From Rhizodiscina lignyota (lineage: Eukaryota > Ascomycota > Dothideomycetes > Aulographales > Rhizodiscinaceae): a DNA stretch of 64,000 nt. Of this stretch, positions 1-9,800 are shown in pieces. The translations under genes and the position numbers were made by a program. Location: assembly GCA_010015805.1 (NCBI GenBank), contig ML978130.1, forward strand, positions 992,001 to 1,056,000, in the 5' to 3' direction. The notes under the pieces are model-generated. The model did not search any database. It was given only the letters and a program-made list of their open reading frames with translations, and was not told where the DNA came from. How positions within the stretch are numbered: the first letter of the stretch is position 1; each line of letters begins with the position of its first letter.

Positions 1-1206
1 GGCCAGACGGCATCCACTTGAGGTACCGCCTGTAGCCACCGCAGGTAACTTTCCGACGCGCACATTGCTGGCAATTTGGCTTCGTTTCATCACACTTTAT
101 CTTTCTTCCTCTGCAAGTAACGCAGCCTGCAGGAATACAATAGTCCGTTAGAGTCCCAATCACTTAGGCATCAAGCAGAAGCATGGACTGACACTTGGGA
201 ACTTGCCATTGCGACTCTTCGGCTGCTTGCGTTTTGAGGACTCGTCGATTTTCCTGATGCCATCGGTCCAATCTTTGGAACGTAGGAGGCGAAGTCGCGG
301 CGCATGTCTGGCATTTGCTGTCGGCGTGATGGACAGAGAAGGTGGGCAGCCAGCATCGACTTCTTCCATGTGACTTAGGCTGCCAGGCAGGAAAATTGAG
401 GACAGGACTGAAGGGAATTGGCTGGTTAACGGCAGGCGAGTTGAAAGTTCACGAGATGCGATCAGATCGGGATATCGGCTGCCCTGATAAGGACCACGTC
501 TAAGGCACGATAAGGAACCCCGGTTTAAAATCCCGCTCACGGAAGCACGAGAGTTAGACAATTGTACTTACTACGATTATGCTTTATCTACAGCTGTCTG
601 GTCTGGCACGAAGTCCACAATTTTCTAGGCAGTTTTGATGATGAAGGAGCCTCGAATTTCTGTCTCTATTCTGTCAAGTGCCTTTTCAAGCAGCACAAAA
701 GAGATTCCAGCATTGACTTTGATGACGCACGAGCCGAACAAGGCATATCAAGGACTTGTTGTGAATAAGCAGGGAATAGCTGTTGAAGAGCAAGTTGAAC
801 AACCCCCAAATCTTGAGGATCTGAATATGAGATGCTGTAAGGACAAGAGTTATGCAGAGCCAATAAGAACCCTTCATTCGTGCGCCAAAGTCTACCCATT
901 TGAGTCTAGCGGGGGCAAACGTCCAGACTCGGATTTTGTGGGTGCAAGTCACAACGCGAACCTATCGCTGTAGACTGCTCTTTTGACGTGCTCTTCCAAT
1001 CATGCTATCGGAATCGTTCACCCAACGTAGAAGTCCGGGGCAAATGGCAGGCTTCGTGCGGCAGCTACGGAGCCCAACAAGCTTGTAAATAATATAAAGG
1101 AGATGAAGTGAAATGAAGAGATCGGTTTAAAGAAACAGCCGTGTCGGTAGCAGAGTACACCATTTATACTTGATTTCTAACAAAACCGCACTCTCGATTC
1201 CCTATC
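1..1206. other. Intergenic, no supported gene
   Basis: Several short open frames exist on both strands but none shows a recognisable domain, a convincing start context or splice structure. A TATA-like TATAAAGG lies at about 1093-1100, roughly 110 bp before the start of the Rieske gene, and is the only regulatory-looking site I can point to. Confidence 0.6.
1093..1100 (+). promoter_or_regulatory. TATA-like box before Rieske gene
   Basis: TATAAAGG about 107 bp upstream of the ATG at 1207, at a plausible distance for a fungal core promoter. Motif match only. Confidence 0.35.
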
Positions 1207-2471
1207 ATGTCTCCTTCAGTTGTTCAACCTTTGCCAATGGAAGGCACTCTGCCCGCTTCTTGGTACACCAGCCCAGATATATACGAGCTTGAGCGTCGCG
1301 CCATCTACTCGAAACATTGGCAGCTCTTAACCCACAAGATCCGAGTTCCAGAGGTGGGCTCATTCGTCCGATATGAAGCTGCTGGCTTCCAGTTCTTCAT
1401 TATCAAGGACCGTAAGGGCGAGGTCAACGCTTTCCATAACGTGTGCAGGCATCGAGCATATCCCGTAATTGAAAAGCCCTCGGGAAAAGCATCGATTATT
1501 GCTTGCAGGTACCATGGTACGATATTACTGCAGCGAAGCGGAGATCGAATATTGACGTGAGTAGGCTGGTCATACGGCTTGTCGGGGAACTTGGCAAAAG
1601 CGCCAGCCTTCAACGACGCCTCTGGATTCGACAAAGGTCAGTACTCTCTGTTCAAGATCCATACTCGTGTCGATAAGCGCGGATTCATTTGGATCAATTT
1701 CGACGCTTCCGAGACGCCGGTCCCCTGGGAAGAGCTGAACGAGAGCGTCGATGTGGAGCCTCGGCTCGATAAGTATGATCTGGAGAATGGCTACAAGTAC
1801 GACCATACGTGGTCGCTAAAAGGAAACTACAACTGGAAGGTGATGCAGATAATTTCAATGAGTGCTATCATTGCAAGACTAGTCATCCCGGCATTGCAGC
1901 AGTCACGGACCTCGACAACTACGCTGTGAAGCCTGCAACTGGCCGAATCGAGCACTACGCGCCGGGAAAAAAGAGAACTGAAGGAAGGACAATTTGGCCA
2001 GTACGGCGACTCAGCTCTTACACTTGTCTTTCCGAATGTCGGCGTGAGCATCAGCAACCCGTACTTCTACATCATGCGAATCATCCCGCCGGGGCCGCGT
2101 AGTGTTGTGCAAGAGTACGAGGTCTTCCGCAACGTAAATATTTCTGACCAGGAATTCGAGGACGCCGATAAGTTCTTCAAGGAGTTCGAGGCCGAGGATA
2201 AGGATCTCTGTAATAATGTGGGCGTCAATTTGGCCAGCAACACCTACGTCCAAGGGCCGCTACACCCCGGCAAGGAAAATGGTGTTCTTCATTTAAAGCA
2301 CTTGTGAAGTCGGAGCTGAAGAAGCACGACGCCGTTGAGAAGGAGACAGGGAGACAATATTGGCCGGCTCGCTGGAACCAAATGCTGGAAGGCTCTGTGG
2401 ACGAGGATGAACTCTTTTGTAATAACATCTGTGGTGCGGGCGGTGAAAACCACTCGGGCTTGGGTTGGTGA
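1207..2471 (+). pseudogene. Rieske 2Fe-2S aromatic-ring/amine oxygenase, frame-disrupted
   Basis: Family: Rieske non-heme iron oxygenase alpha subunit, of the choline monooxygenase/betaine-demethylase-like type, which oxidises quaternary amines or aromatic substrates with electrons from a reductase. Seen: start ATG at 1207; the Rieske cluster ligands as C-R-H (in NVCRHRAY) and C-R-Y-H-G-W, the second pair split by an intron at 1517-1564; the mononuclear iron site in NFNECYHCKTSHP; and a normal C-terminal region ending at TGA 2469-2471. The conserved protein sequence changes frame three times: near 1848 (one base missing before NFNECYHC), near 1968 at an A6 run (one extra base) and near 2291 (one base missing before KALVKSEL). 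The middle two-thirds therefore cannot be read from one frame, and no intron can explain the shifts because conserved residues sit on both sides. Two of the three sites are in or beside homopolymers, so sequencing error is a real alternative to a decayed gene. The adjacent FAD oxidase on the same strand suggests a lost or error-masked amine-catabolism pair. Confidence 0.75.
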
Positions 2472-3160
2472 CAAGTAAATAGATATTGAAGTCGAATGGT
2501 GAAGCTGAATACGTCAAGATAGCTGTGTACAGCAATGAGTGATCGAATGCGAGCGTTAGATTACGTACATTTAATTAGCGTGATTGAAGCTGCTGAGGTG
2601 CTAATGAAGCACTTCAGAAAAGCTTGGATACAGCTATTTCGCTAAGAAAGGGGGTTTGCGGCCGTGCGAGAAGGTGAAGCCGAAGGACTTCGGAAATTGC
2701 AGCGGCGGCGGAGACCTGTGGATTGTGACAAAATCTCCCTTCCAACCTCAACCCCGTTCGGCTCCCACGGCCCTCGCACGAGGTGTTATCGCAAGAGCCG
2801 TGGCTAAGATCCCAATGTTGGCGCCTCCGCCTCGAAGTCATCCTGTCTTCCCGTACATATAGATGGTTCCCAATACTCTATCGTATGTATTCGGACTGGA
2901 GCTGACTGGACAGCCGGAGGCGCGTCGATTTACCCTATCGGGAAGCCAAAATCAGTGCACAAGGGAGAGATTCCCCGGAACTTTTACTCATTGAAACGCA
3001 ATTATATGTTCGAGATGGCGCAGGTAGGACAAATACTTATTGTTCTGGAATCTCTGAGTCGGCATTGGGTGATTTGTTTTGCGATACACTCTCAGTTCTT
3101 CCATTAGATCGCGCCAGCATATCCGTCCGAGCTCACATATTTATTCAAGCTATTCACAAG
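2472..3160. other. Intergenic, promoter of FAD oxidase
   Basis: No coding potential that I can support. It separates the disrupted Rieske gene from the FAD oxidase on the same strand, so it should hold the 3' end of the first and the promoter of the second. No clear TATA box or other motif seen. Confidence 0.5.
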
Positions 3161-4579
3161 ATGTCTGGATCTCCTGAGGGAATTTATGAGCCTGGCATTG
3201 TGGACCCCAAGACGCCTCTGCCAAAGTACACCTCTCCGTACTGGCATATTGCGCCACACAAGCATGCCAACCATCAGTCGCCCTGGCCAAAAGACACCGT
3301 GGATGTTGTAATTATCGGCTCTGGTATCTCGGGCATGAGCCTGGCCCGCACGCTTACGACCAAGAACCCACGCCTGAGCGTCGTGCTTGTTGATGCGAGA
3401 CAGCTCTGTGCTGGAGCTACAGGTCGCAATGGCGGCCACATCAAGACCATGACCTTTGCCATGTGGGAGGAGCGCAAGAGGATATTTGGAATTGAAGAGG
3501 CCATCCGGATCTCGCTTTTCGAAGACAGCCACCTGGAAGCGACGCACGCGGCAATGAAGGAGAATGCCATCGACGCCGATCTGGTCCTGACCGAGGGTAT
3601 TGAGGCATATTACGACCAGGCTGTGTTTGATAGGGCCGTCAAGGCTCTTGAAGACATGCGTGCTCATATCCCCCAGCTGGCCGCAAAGCACAAAGTCTAC
3701 AATAACTCGGCCTCCCTGCAAGAGATGAAACTGTCACCGCGATGCATTGGTGCTATCGGTATTGCGGCCGCATCAGTTTGGCCTTACAAGTGGATTACAG
3801 GAGTCTTAGGCAAGCTTATTGACGCCGGAAAACTTAATGTGCAGACACATACTACGGTGACGGCGATCGAGGATGAAGACTCTGACTTTGCCGTTGTGCA
3901 CACAAATCGCGGCACAATCAATGCCAGGAACGTAATCCACGCCCAAAACGCTTGGGTTGGCCACCTGCTGCCCGAACTGAGACCTTTCGTGTCGCCTGTC
4001 AGAGTTAATGTGGTCCACTATGGCGCCCTCACGAACGATAAGAATGCAAGCGCTTCGAGCAAGTCTCCTCTGGGACTCGACAGCAAATACTCTCTCTGGC
4101 TTCGATATGGTGAGAAGGACTACGACTATGTCATCCAGCGCAAGGACGGAGGCCTTGTTGTTGGGCGTGCCTGCACTGGTCGTAAGACAACCTCCGATGA
4201 CAGCACGACAGATCTGCCGCCAATGCAGCATCTGCGCGGCTTCGCGGAAGAGACCCTTACTACTGCTCCTCCCGGCTGCTCCTCCCATGTCGATCGTACT
4301 TGGTCCGGCATCGTGGCATTCACTCAGGACGGCGTACCATTTGCAGGCCGGCTGCCGTTTCCAGGGCGTAAGCATCAGTGGGTGTGTGGTGCCTTCCATG
4401 CTACCGGCATGATCAAGTCTTTCCGCACTTCGCAGAACGTTGCCGCAATGGTTCTCGGGGAGGAGGTCAGTGAGGATTTCCCGAAATCGATGCTGATAAC
4501 GAAAGAGAGGATCAACGGGCTCAGGCGATCATTGGATGTTGGCGGATACCCAATCCATGTGCAGAAGGCAAAGCTGTGA
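3161..4579 (+). CDS. FAD-dependent amine/amino-acid oxidase (DAO family)
   Basis: Predicted flavoprotein of 472 residues, one exon. It belongs to the DAO fold that oxidises the C-N bond of amines such as sarcosine, glycine or N-methyl amino acids to an imine with transfer of electrons to FAD and O2. Seen: the dinucleotide-binding motif IIGSGISGMSLA at residues about 51-62, followed by the second FAD-contact region with ARQLCAGATGRNGGH, and a typical C-terminal FAD-closing block with WSGIVAFTQDGVPFAGR and a final GAFHATGM. The ATG at 3161 (context CAAGATG) is preferred; an in-frame upstream extension to 3065 adds a non-conserved leader. It follows a disrupted Rieske oxygenase by 690 bp on the same strand. 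Rieske oxygenase plus DAO oxidase is the pairing used for stepwise demethylation of betaine-like compounds, so a linked role is plausible but inferred. The substrate is unknown. Confidence 0.85.
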   Translation: MSGSPEGIYEPGIVDPKTPLPKYTSPYWHIAPHKHANHQSPWPKDTVDVVIIGSGISGMSLARTLTTKNPRLSVVLVDARQLCAGATGRNGGHIKTMTFAMWEERKRIFGIEEAIRISLFEDSHLEATHAAMKENAIDADLVLTEGIEAYYDQAVFDRAVKALEDMRAHIPQLAAKHKVYNNSASLQEMKLSPRCIGAIGIAAASVWPYKWITGVLGKLIDAGKLNVQTHTTVTAIEDEDSDFAVVHTNRGTINARNVIHAQNAWVGHLLPELRPFVSPVRVNVVHYGALTNDKNASASSKSPLGLDSKYSLWLRYGEKDYDYVIQRKDGGLVVGRACTGRKTTSDDSTTDLPPMQHLRGFAEETLTTAPPGCSSHVDRTWSGIVAFTQDGVPFAGRLPFPGRKHQWVCGAFHATGMIKSFRTSQNVAAMVLGEEVSEDFPKSMLITKERINGLRRSLDVGGYPIHVQKAKL

Positions 4580-4779
4580 ATCCTTTACTGTTTCAAACTC
4601 ATCACGGAATGACGTTTCATGGCCAGACAATATGATATAACCCAGCTGCAGGAGGTTGTCCTTAAAAACGATCCTCAACACCTCTTTAAACATTCAATCA
4701 ATGGCGCCAAAGTTTCGTAAAGCTCATAGATCATCCCAATTCGTTGATCCCTTCACAGTTTCTCCTCCTGCAAGGTCCA

Positions 4780-6258
4780 TCACAGTTCTCTGCTTCCCTG
4801 TGCCTCGAAAATTCTTTTGATCAAGTCCTTCCCTACAGCTTCAGCATCATTCGTCTCTTTCCATTCCCCCTTTCCGGCTACGACGTCGCTCAACACGCCA
4901 ACACCCTCCCAATTCGTGCCAGTAACAGCGTGAACGGGCCGCTCTCTCGGCACCGCAACAACCCACCAGCTCTTCCCAAAAATGTCCTCGCAAATAAATC
5001 TCGGGTTGGTAACGGGATTGGCCGCGCCTGCTGTAGCATCATTGCCTTCTCCAATCACTGCTTTACTGCGTTTGAATGCTTGCAGATCGTACGCCATCTC
5101 TTCGCCGCCCGAAATAGTATCCTTGGCCGTAAGTACGAAAAGCGGCTTTGTGCCCCCGAAACATGTGGTACCTGCGGGAAGTTCGGAGACTGGAAGGGTC
5201 GAGAAGGACTTGATAATTTCCCCAGAACGGTCCACCATGTCGAGTATATGTACGGGAGCGTCATCGACGAAGTAGGACAGGACAAATGCCACGGTCCAAG
5301 GGCTTCCTCCTTCATTCCGACGGAGGTCAATAATTAGTGCATCGGTATCTGAGACGGTGCTGAGAATCTTGCCTATAGCGGCGCGAATCTCTTGATATTC
5401 AGGGAAGTCCGGTTCGGTGGGGAGGAAGCCGTTGATCGCGACGGTGACAATGGTCCGGCTCGGAATGGTGTCGTAATCGAGGGAGACGTTGAAGAGGAAG
5501 TTTACGCTGCGGAGATCCTCAAGGAGCTTTCCAGGAGGTGGTTTCTTAGGCTCGCCATCAGGGTCGCCCCGAGGCTCGATGAAGAAAACACCCATGTGCT
5601 TATCGTGTCCGGACGCGTGTAAATCTTCTGTCAGGCGAACGGCGTACTTTTCGCTCTCGGTAAAGTTGTCATAATCGCCGTTGTCGAGGTGGCCTTTCAG
5701 CGCAGAGACCATAGTCTCTACTTTGTCTGGGATGACATATTGATTTCTCAAGACCTCTCCAATTCCATCAATTAGGGCTCCTCGGGTGTATGTTGTTAAT
5801 GGGTGGAGAGCCTTCTCGTACCTAGGTCGCCGTGGATCGTCTTTTGGAATGAATTTGATTGGTGTTGTGATGGGATGAATACCAAACTTCGTGACCGGAT
5901 GGATGTCTTTGGACACATCCACAACCATCGAAGCTCTGGCATATTGAGGACGGAGTTTCTCCTTCATGACCACTACGACGGTGGACGGTTCTGATATAGA
6001 CTCGATGTCTACAACATCAAATCCACCAGTGGCTTTAGCGAGTCTCAGCTCCCGGTTGATATCGTCGACATCATGGCTGGCGGCAGAGTATGGAAATGCT
6101 GGTCCTGTGTGGTATTCAAGCAGTGCTTGTTTGTCGGCGCGATTGAAAACGGTGAGCCACGCTGAGAACTGAATTGATGCAGGGTGATCTGAGGGCAAGG
6201 TTGGGTATGCTGGGCCCATCAGCCCTCCGATTTTTAGGATTGTCTGCCAGAAATTCAT
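4780..6258 (-). CDS. S41-family (tail-specific/IRBP-like) serine peptidase
   Basis: Single-exon protein of 492 residues. S41 peptidases cleave near protein C-termini with a Ser/Lys catalytic pair; this one resembles the stand-alone TSPc domain of interphotoreceptor-retinoid-binding-protein type rather than PDZ-containing Tsp. Seen: the strand IIDLRRNEGGSPW, a block with LTAKDTISGGEEMAYDL in which the serine of SGGE occupies the nucleophile position, then the segment KAVIGEGNDATAGAANP corresponding to the conserved glycine-rich turn, and the C-terminal GTNWEGVGV (family GxxWEGxGV). The start ATG at 6258 has a near-perfect context (GCCACCATGA); a TTG start 12 bases earlier is unlikely. No signal peptide is obvious, so it may act in the cytosol. 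It lies convergent to the FAD oxidase with about 200 bp between stops. The family is common in bacteria and patchy in fungi, so transfer is possible but untested. Confidence 0.8.
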   Translation of the reverse strand: MNFWQTILKIGGLMGPAYPTLPSDHPASIQFSAWLTVFNRADKQALLEYHTGPAFPYSAASHDVDDINRELRLAKATGGFDVVDIESISEPSTVVVVMKEKLRPQYARASMVVDVSKDIHPVTKFGIHPITTPIKFIPKDDPRRPRYEKALHPLTTYTRGALIDGIGEVLRNQYVIPDKVETMVSALKGHLDNGDYDNFTESEKYAVRLTEDLHASGHDKHMGVFFIEPRGDPDGEPKKPPPGKLLEDLRSVNFLFNVSLDYDTIPSRTIVTVAINGFLPTEPDFPEYQEIRAAIGKILSTVSDTDALIIDLRRNEGGSPWTVAFVLSYFVDDAPVHILDMVDRSGEIIKSFSTLPVSELPAGTTCFGGTKPLFVLTAKDTISGGEEMAYDLQAFKRSKAVIGEGNDATAGAANPVTNPRFICEDIFGKSWWVVAVPRERPVHAVTGTNWEGVGVLSDVVAGKGEWKETNDAEAVGKDLIKRIFEAQGSREL

Positions 6259-6882
6259 GGTGGCGAACAATAGATGCTGTGATCTGAAGAGAAAAGGACA
6301 CTCGCGCTACATCAGTCAATTATTTAAAGGTAGGCATACACAAAGGTTAGAGAGCCATCTTGCAACGTATTAGTTCTGATCAGGCAACCAGAAGGAGACT
6401 AAGCGGAGGTGGAGGTGTACCATCGTAAAGAGGGTGGGGTACGACGAAGGGAATGTGATGCCTGCTGCCTGAGCTACTCTTATACGCCCAATGAGTGCAC
6501 AAGGATTCAGCTCAAATCTAATTGGGAAATATCTTGGAAGGTCTTTCGTGTCAAAATCAGAGAATTAGCGCTTGCCAGGGTTGCAGGTACCTAGAAAGAA
6601 AGCAGGTATGCATGTCGTTAACCGGCGGGGCATGAAATCCTTGATTCCTTGTACAATCGTAATTAAGTATTATCATGTAGTCTCATGTACATACAGATCA
6701 AGCAGCCTTATTCAGATCAGGATAAACCAAGTCCTAGACTTCGTCGCCGACAATGTTTCTTAAATATACTCCAGATATCAAAAACGATGCCGAACAATAT
6801 CATACGCTGCCTTTTTAGCTTAGGAAAAGAAGATATCGAATAAAGAGCTGGGACTCTGATCACTCACCATCCGCCACCCATA
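6259..6882. other. Intergenic between two minus-strand genes
   Basis: Holds the promoter of the S41 peptidase and the 3' flank of the GTPase-patatin gene. I see no gene or clear motif in it. Confidence 0.5.
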
Positions 6883-9800
6883 TTAGTAGGCCCGTTCCGA
6901 AAGCTCGATGGCTCTCTGGAGCTCTATCAAGTTCGTCCCGTTCGCCGTATATCGGTTGGGCGTTTGTAAACTCTTCGCTATAGCTCGAGCTAATTCTTCC
7001 TCATCCTCATCAATTTCCAGTAAGCTCTCTCGTCCGCTATCTTCATAAGGACTTGATGGTGCCGGGGAGCTCGCACTTCCAGTGACGGATGCGGTAGAGC
7101 TCACATCTTCGTTCGATCCTAAAAAGCGCAAAGAGGGCATGATTCGCAGGGCGTTCCGAAACCGAGTGGCCGTTAAACCACCAGTACGCTCTGATTGAGC
7201 GGTTTCCCAATCTGAGAAGACAGATGATGATGCTCTCTCCACTCTAATCTCTGGTGTCTCTACTGGTAGTTCTACGGTCTCTGCATCTTCCCCCAAAGGA
7301 AATCCTATGACAATCGAGGCAGTATCCCCGCAATCATCTTCATTTTCCGGGACGTCGAAGAGCGATATCGGTCTATCTTCTGCTACAAGTGCCACTTCTC
7401 TCTCCCTACCACTTCTGGTGGGCCGAGGTCCTGGACGGAGCATACCAACTTTCGGGCTTGCGCTGCTTTCTTTGGCTAAAGAATCCATGAAATCAGTGCA
7501 GATTCGCCCAGTTTCTAACCATCATATGACTCACAATCTTGCAAAACATCTAACACCAAGTTTCGGGGAAAGCCAGAGATCTGAATTAGGTCTACTCCCC
7601 GCCATTGGTCCCAGAGCGCTAGAGCAATTGCGATTTCGCCATGTTTTTCAGAGACTTTGACTCTGATTGATCCCATGTCAAAGGACGAAGTCGTGCACAT
7701 TCCTTCAATCACGATAGGGTCAATTCGATGCACCATCTCCCTTTTATGGCCAGACCGATGCAGTTCCCTCACGCTGAAATGCAGCTGGAAAGCTTCACCT
7801 GCAGCAAGCTGATGATCCTTAAGGAATTGACCCAGTTGACGAAGCTCTTCAGAACCAGTTGCAAATTTGCAGTTGATTTTGCCTACTCCGCGTCAGCATT
7901 GCTCGGCGGGGGGCACAAAACAGGCCTTACCCCAGCAGTGATAGCCATCGTCTTCTTTGTGCACACTAAGTCTTTCAAAGTAGAATGAAGATGCCACAAG
8001 CTGATGGGCTACCCTAGATATCTTTTTCAGGTATCGTTCCTCCTCTTGAAGTTTCACTCGGACTGTTGCCTGAAGGAGATCCAACTGGCGCTTGTCATCC
8101 AAGTTTGGTGGCCGAAAGCCCAACTTTGGATTTATGCGCTGATACCGTCGAGAATCCGGAGAGTTCTTAGATGGCAGGACATCCTTCTTGAAATCTTCCC
8201 ATGCCTGGTCGGAATTTAGAATGTTGTCAACGCGATTGATCATCACGCTCAAGCTTTGACCGAGCTCTGTGCCCTTGATCCACTCAGCAAGTCGGAACTT
8301 CCTCTCTCGAGGACTCGGAGTAACTATGATGTCAGATATGATCTCAGCGCGCCGCCAGCGCCTTTCGTACGGTTCAGCTGTCCCGGTTGTTTCTTCTCCG
8401 TTATGGCCAGTGCCGATTGAAAGAAGAATATCGGGCTGGTATTCCGCGACATCCAACCACAAAAGCTTGCTCTCATGATATGCAACACGGACTGGATTGT
8501 TGTGATATAGTGCTCCATCCAAGTAGCCTTCTTGTGTCTCCTTTTTCACAAAGGGCTTGAAATAGCCGGGAGCAGCCGAAGCAGCACGAAGCCTGAAGTG
8601 AAAACTTAGCGAAGATGCAATCTGAGTCAAGACACAGTAATCGTACACTTCCCATCGCTTTAGCTCGTTGCGAGGATTGTCGGGACGAATCAATTTGTAG
8701 CTTACTACTACGGCATTAGCACAGTATGACACAAGCGAGCATATCAACTACACTTGAACTAACCTTGTCGCTCGACCTCTCTATTATAGTTAGTGAATAT
8801 GACCGGACTCTGCCCTGTATCGGTTGTGCTGGTTATCGCGACTCGTCTGTGGTAGCTCCTTGGGTCATCGTGTTCTCCGCCAAACATGTACTCATCGGGG
8901 AGAACCTCTTTCAGACACTCTTCGAAAGGTCGGGTTCTATACTTTCGCCCAAGTCTCATGCCAGGCAGGCGTAACGTGAAGGCTTTGTCGCACAGTCTTG
9001 TGAAGTGCCTGATGCATGTTTCGACGGGCCAGTTTTCAACCCCGAGACCCATTGCCAGAATACCTCCAGTGCTGTACTATAGCGTAAGTATAAGATAGAA
9101 GATAGTATCTGGAATGTAACATTATTACCTGGTTCCGACAATGAGATCGAAGAATGACTGGATCGGAATGCGCCCGCCAAGATAGAGTTCCAATGCTCGT
9201 AAAACCTCGAGCTCTACGATGCCCCGAACTCCACCTCTGCAAAAGTCAGACAGAGTTGAACTATACAGCTGTTCTCTAGAGTACCAAATACGCACCCATC
9301 AAGAGAAAGGATACGAATACCAGATAGGTCTGGTTTTAATTTAATCTCCCATGGCTCAGTGAACCAGAGACCGTAGCCCTCCAGGGTATGACTGTGCAAA
9401 GGACATCTGTGCAATATGATGCTGTTCTTGTCCTTTGATTCACTTGATCTTTCCTGCTCGTCCAGTTTCTTCTCGTCCAGCTCGCTGTATGTCCTCGCAC
9501 ATGGTGTGCACAGCACATGACCACAGTCAAGAGGGTGTTCTGGCAGGCCTCGCAAGCAACAAAAACAAGCAGTGTGACTGCAAAAGCGCCTTGAGCTTTG
9601 ATAACGTCGATAGAATTCTTGAACATTGCTGCGATGCCTCTCTGAGACTGAATCCTTCTCGGAGACTGTTGGGTTGAGACCCATGTCTTCGACAGTCATC
9701 TTTTGAAATTTGATGACGTTCAGCATAATGGACCTACGCCAGATTGGTCGATACTGCTCAAAGGAGAAAGTTGAAATGTAGTCTCCTCCACTGATGATTT

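Noticed and set aside
160-561. 133-codon minus-strand open frame near the left edge
   Set aside because: No domain, no good start context, composition like non-coding sequence.
3104-4399. Long antisense open frames over the FAD oxidase
   Set aside because: Mirror frames of a codon-biased gene; no motifs.
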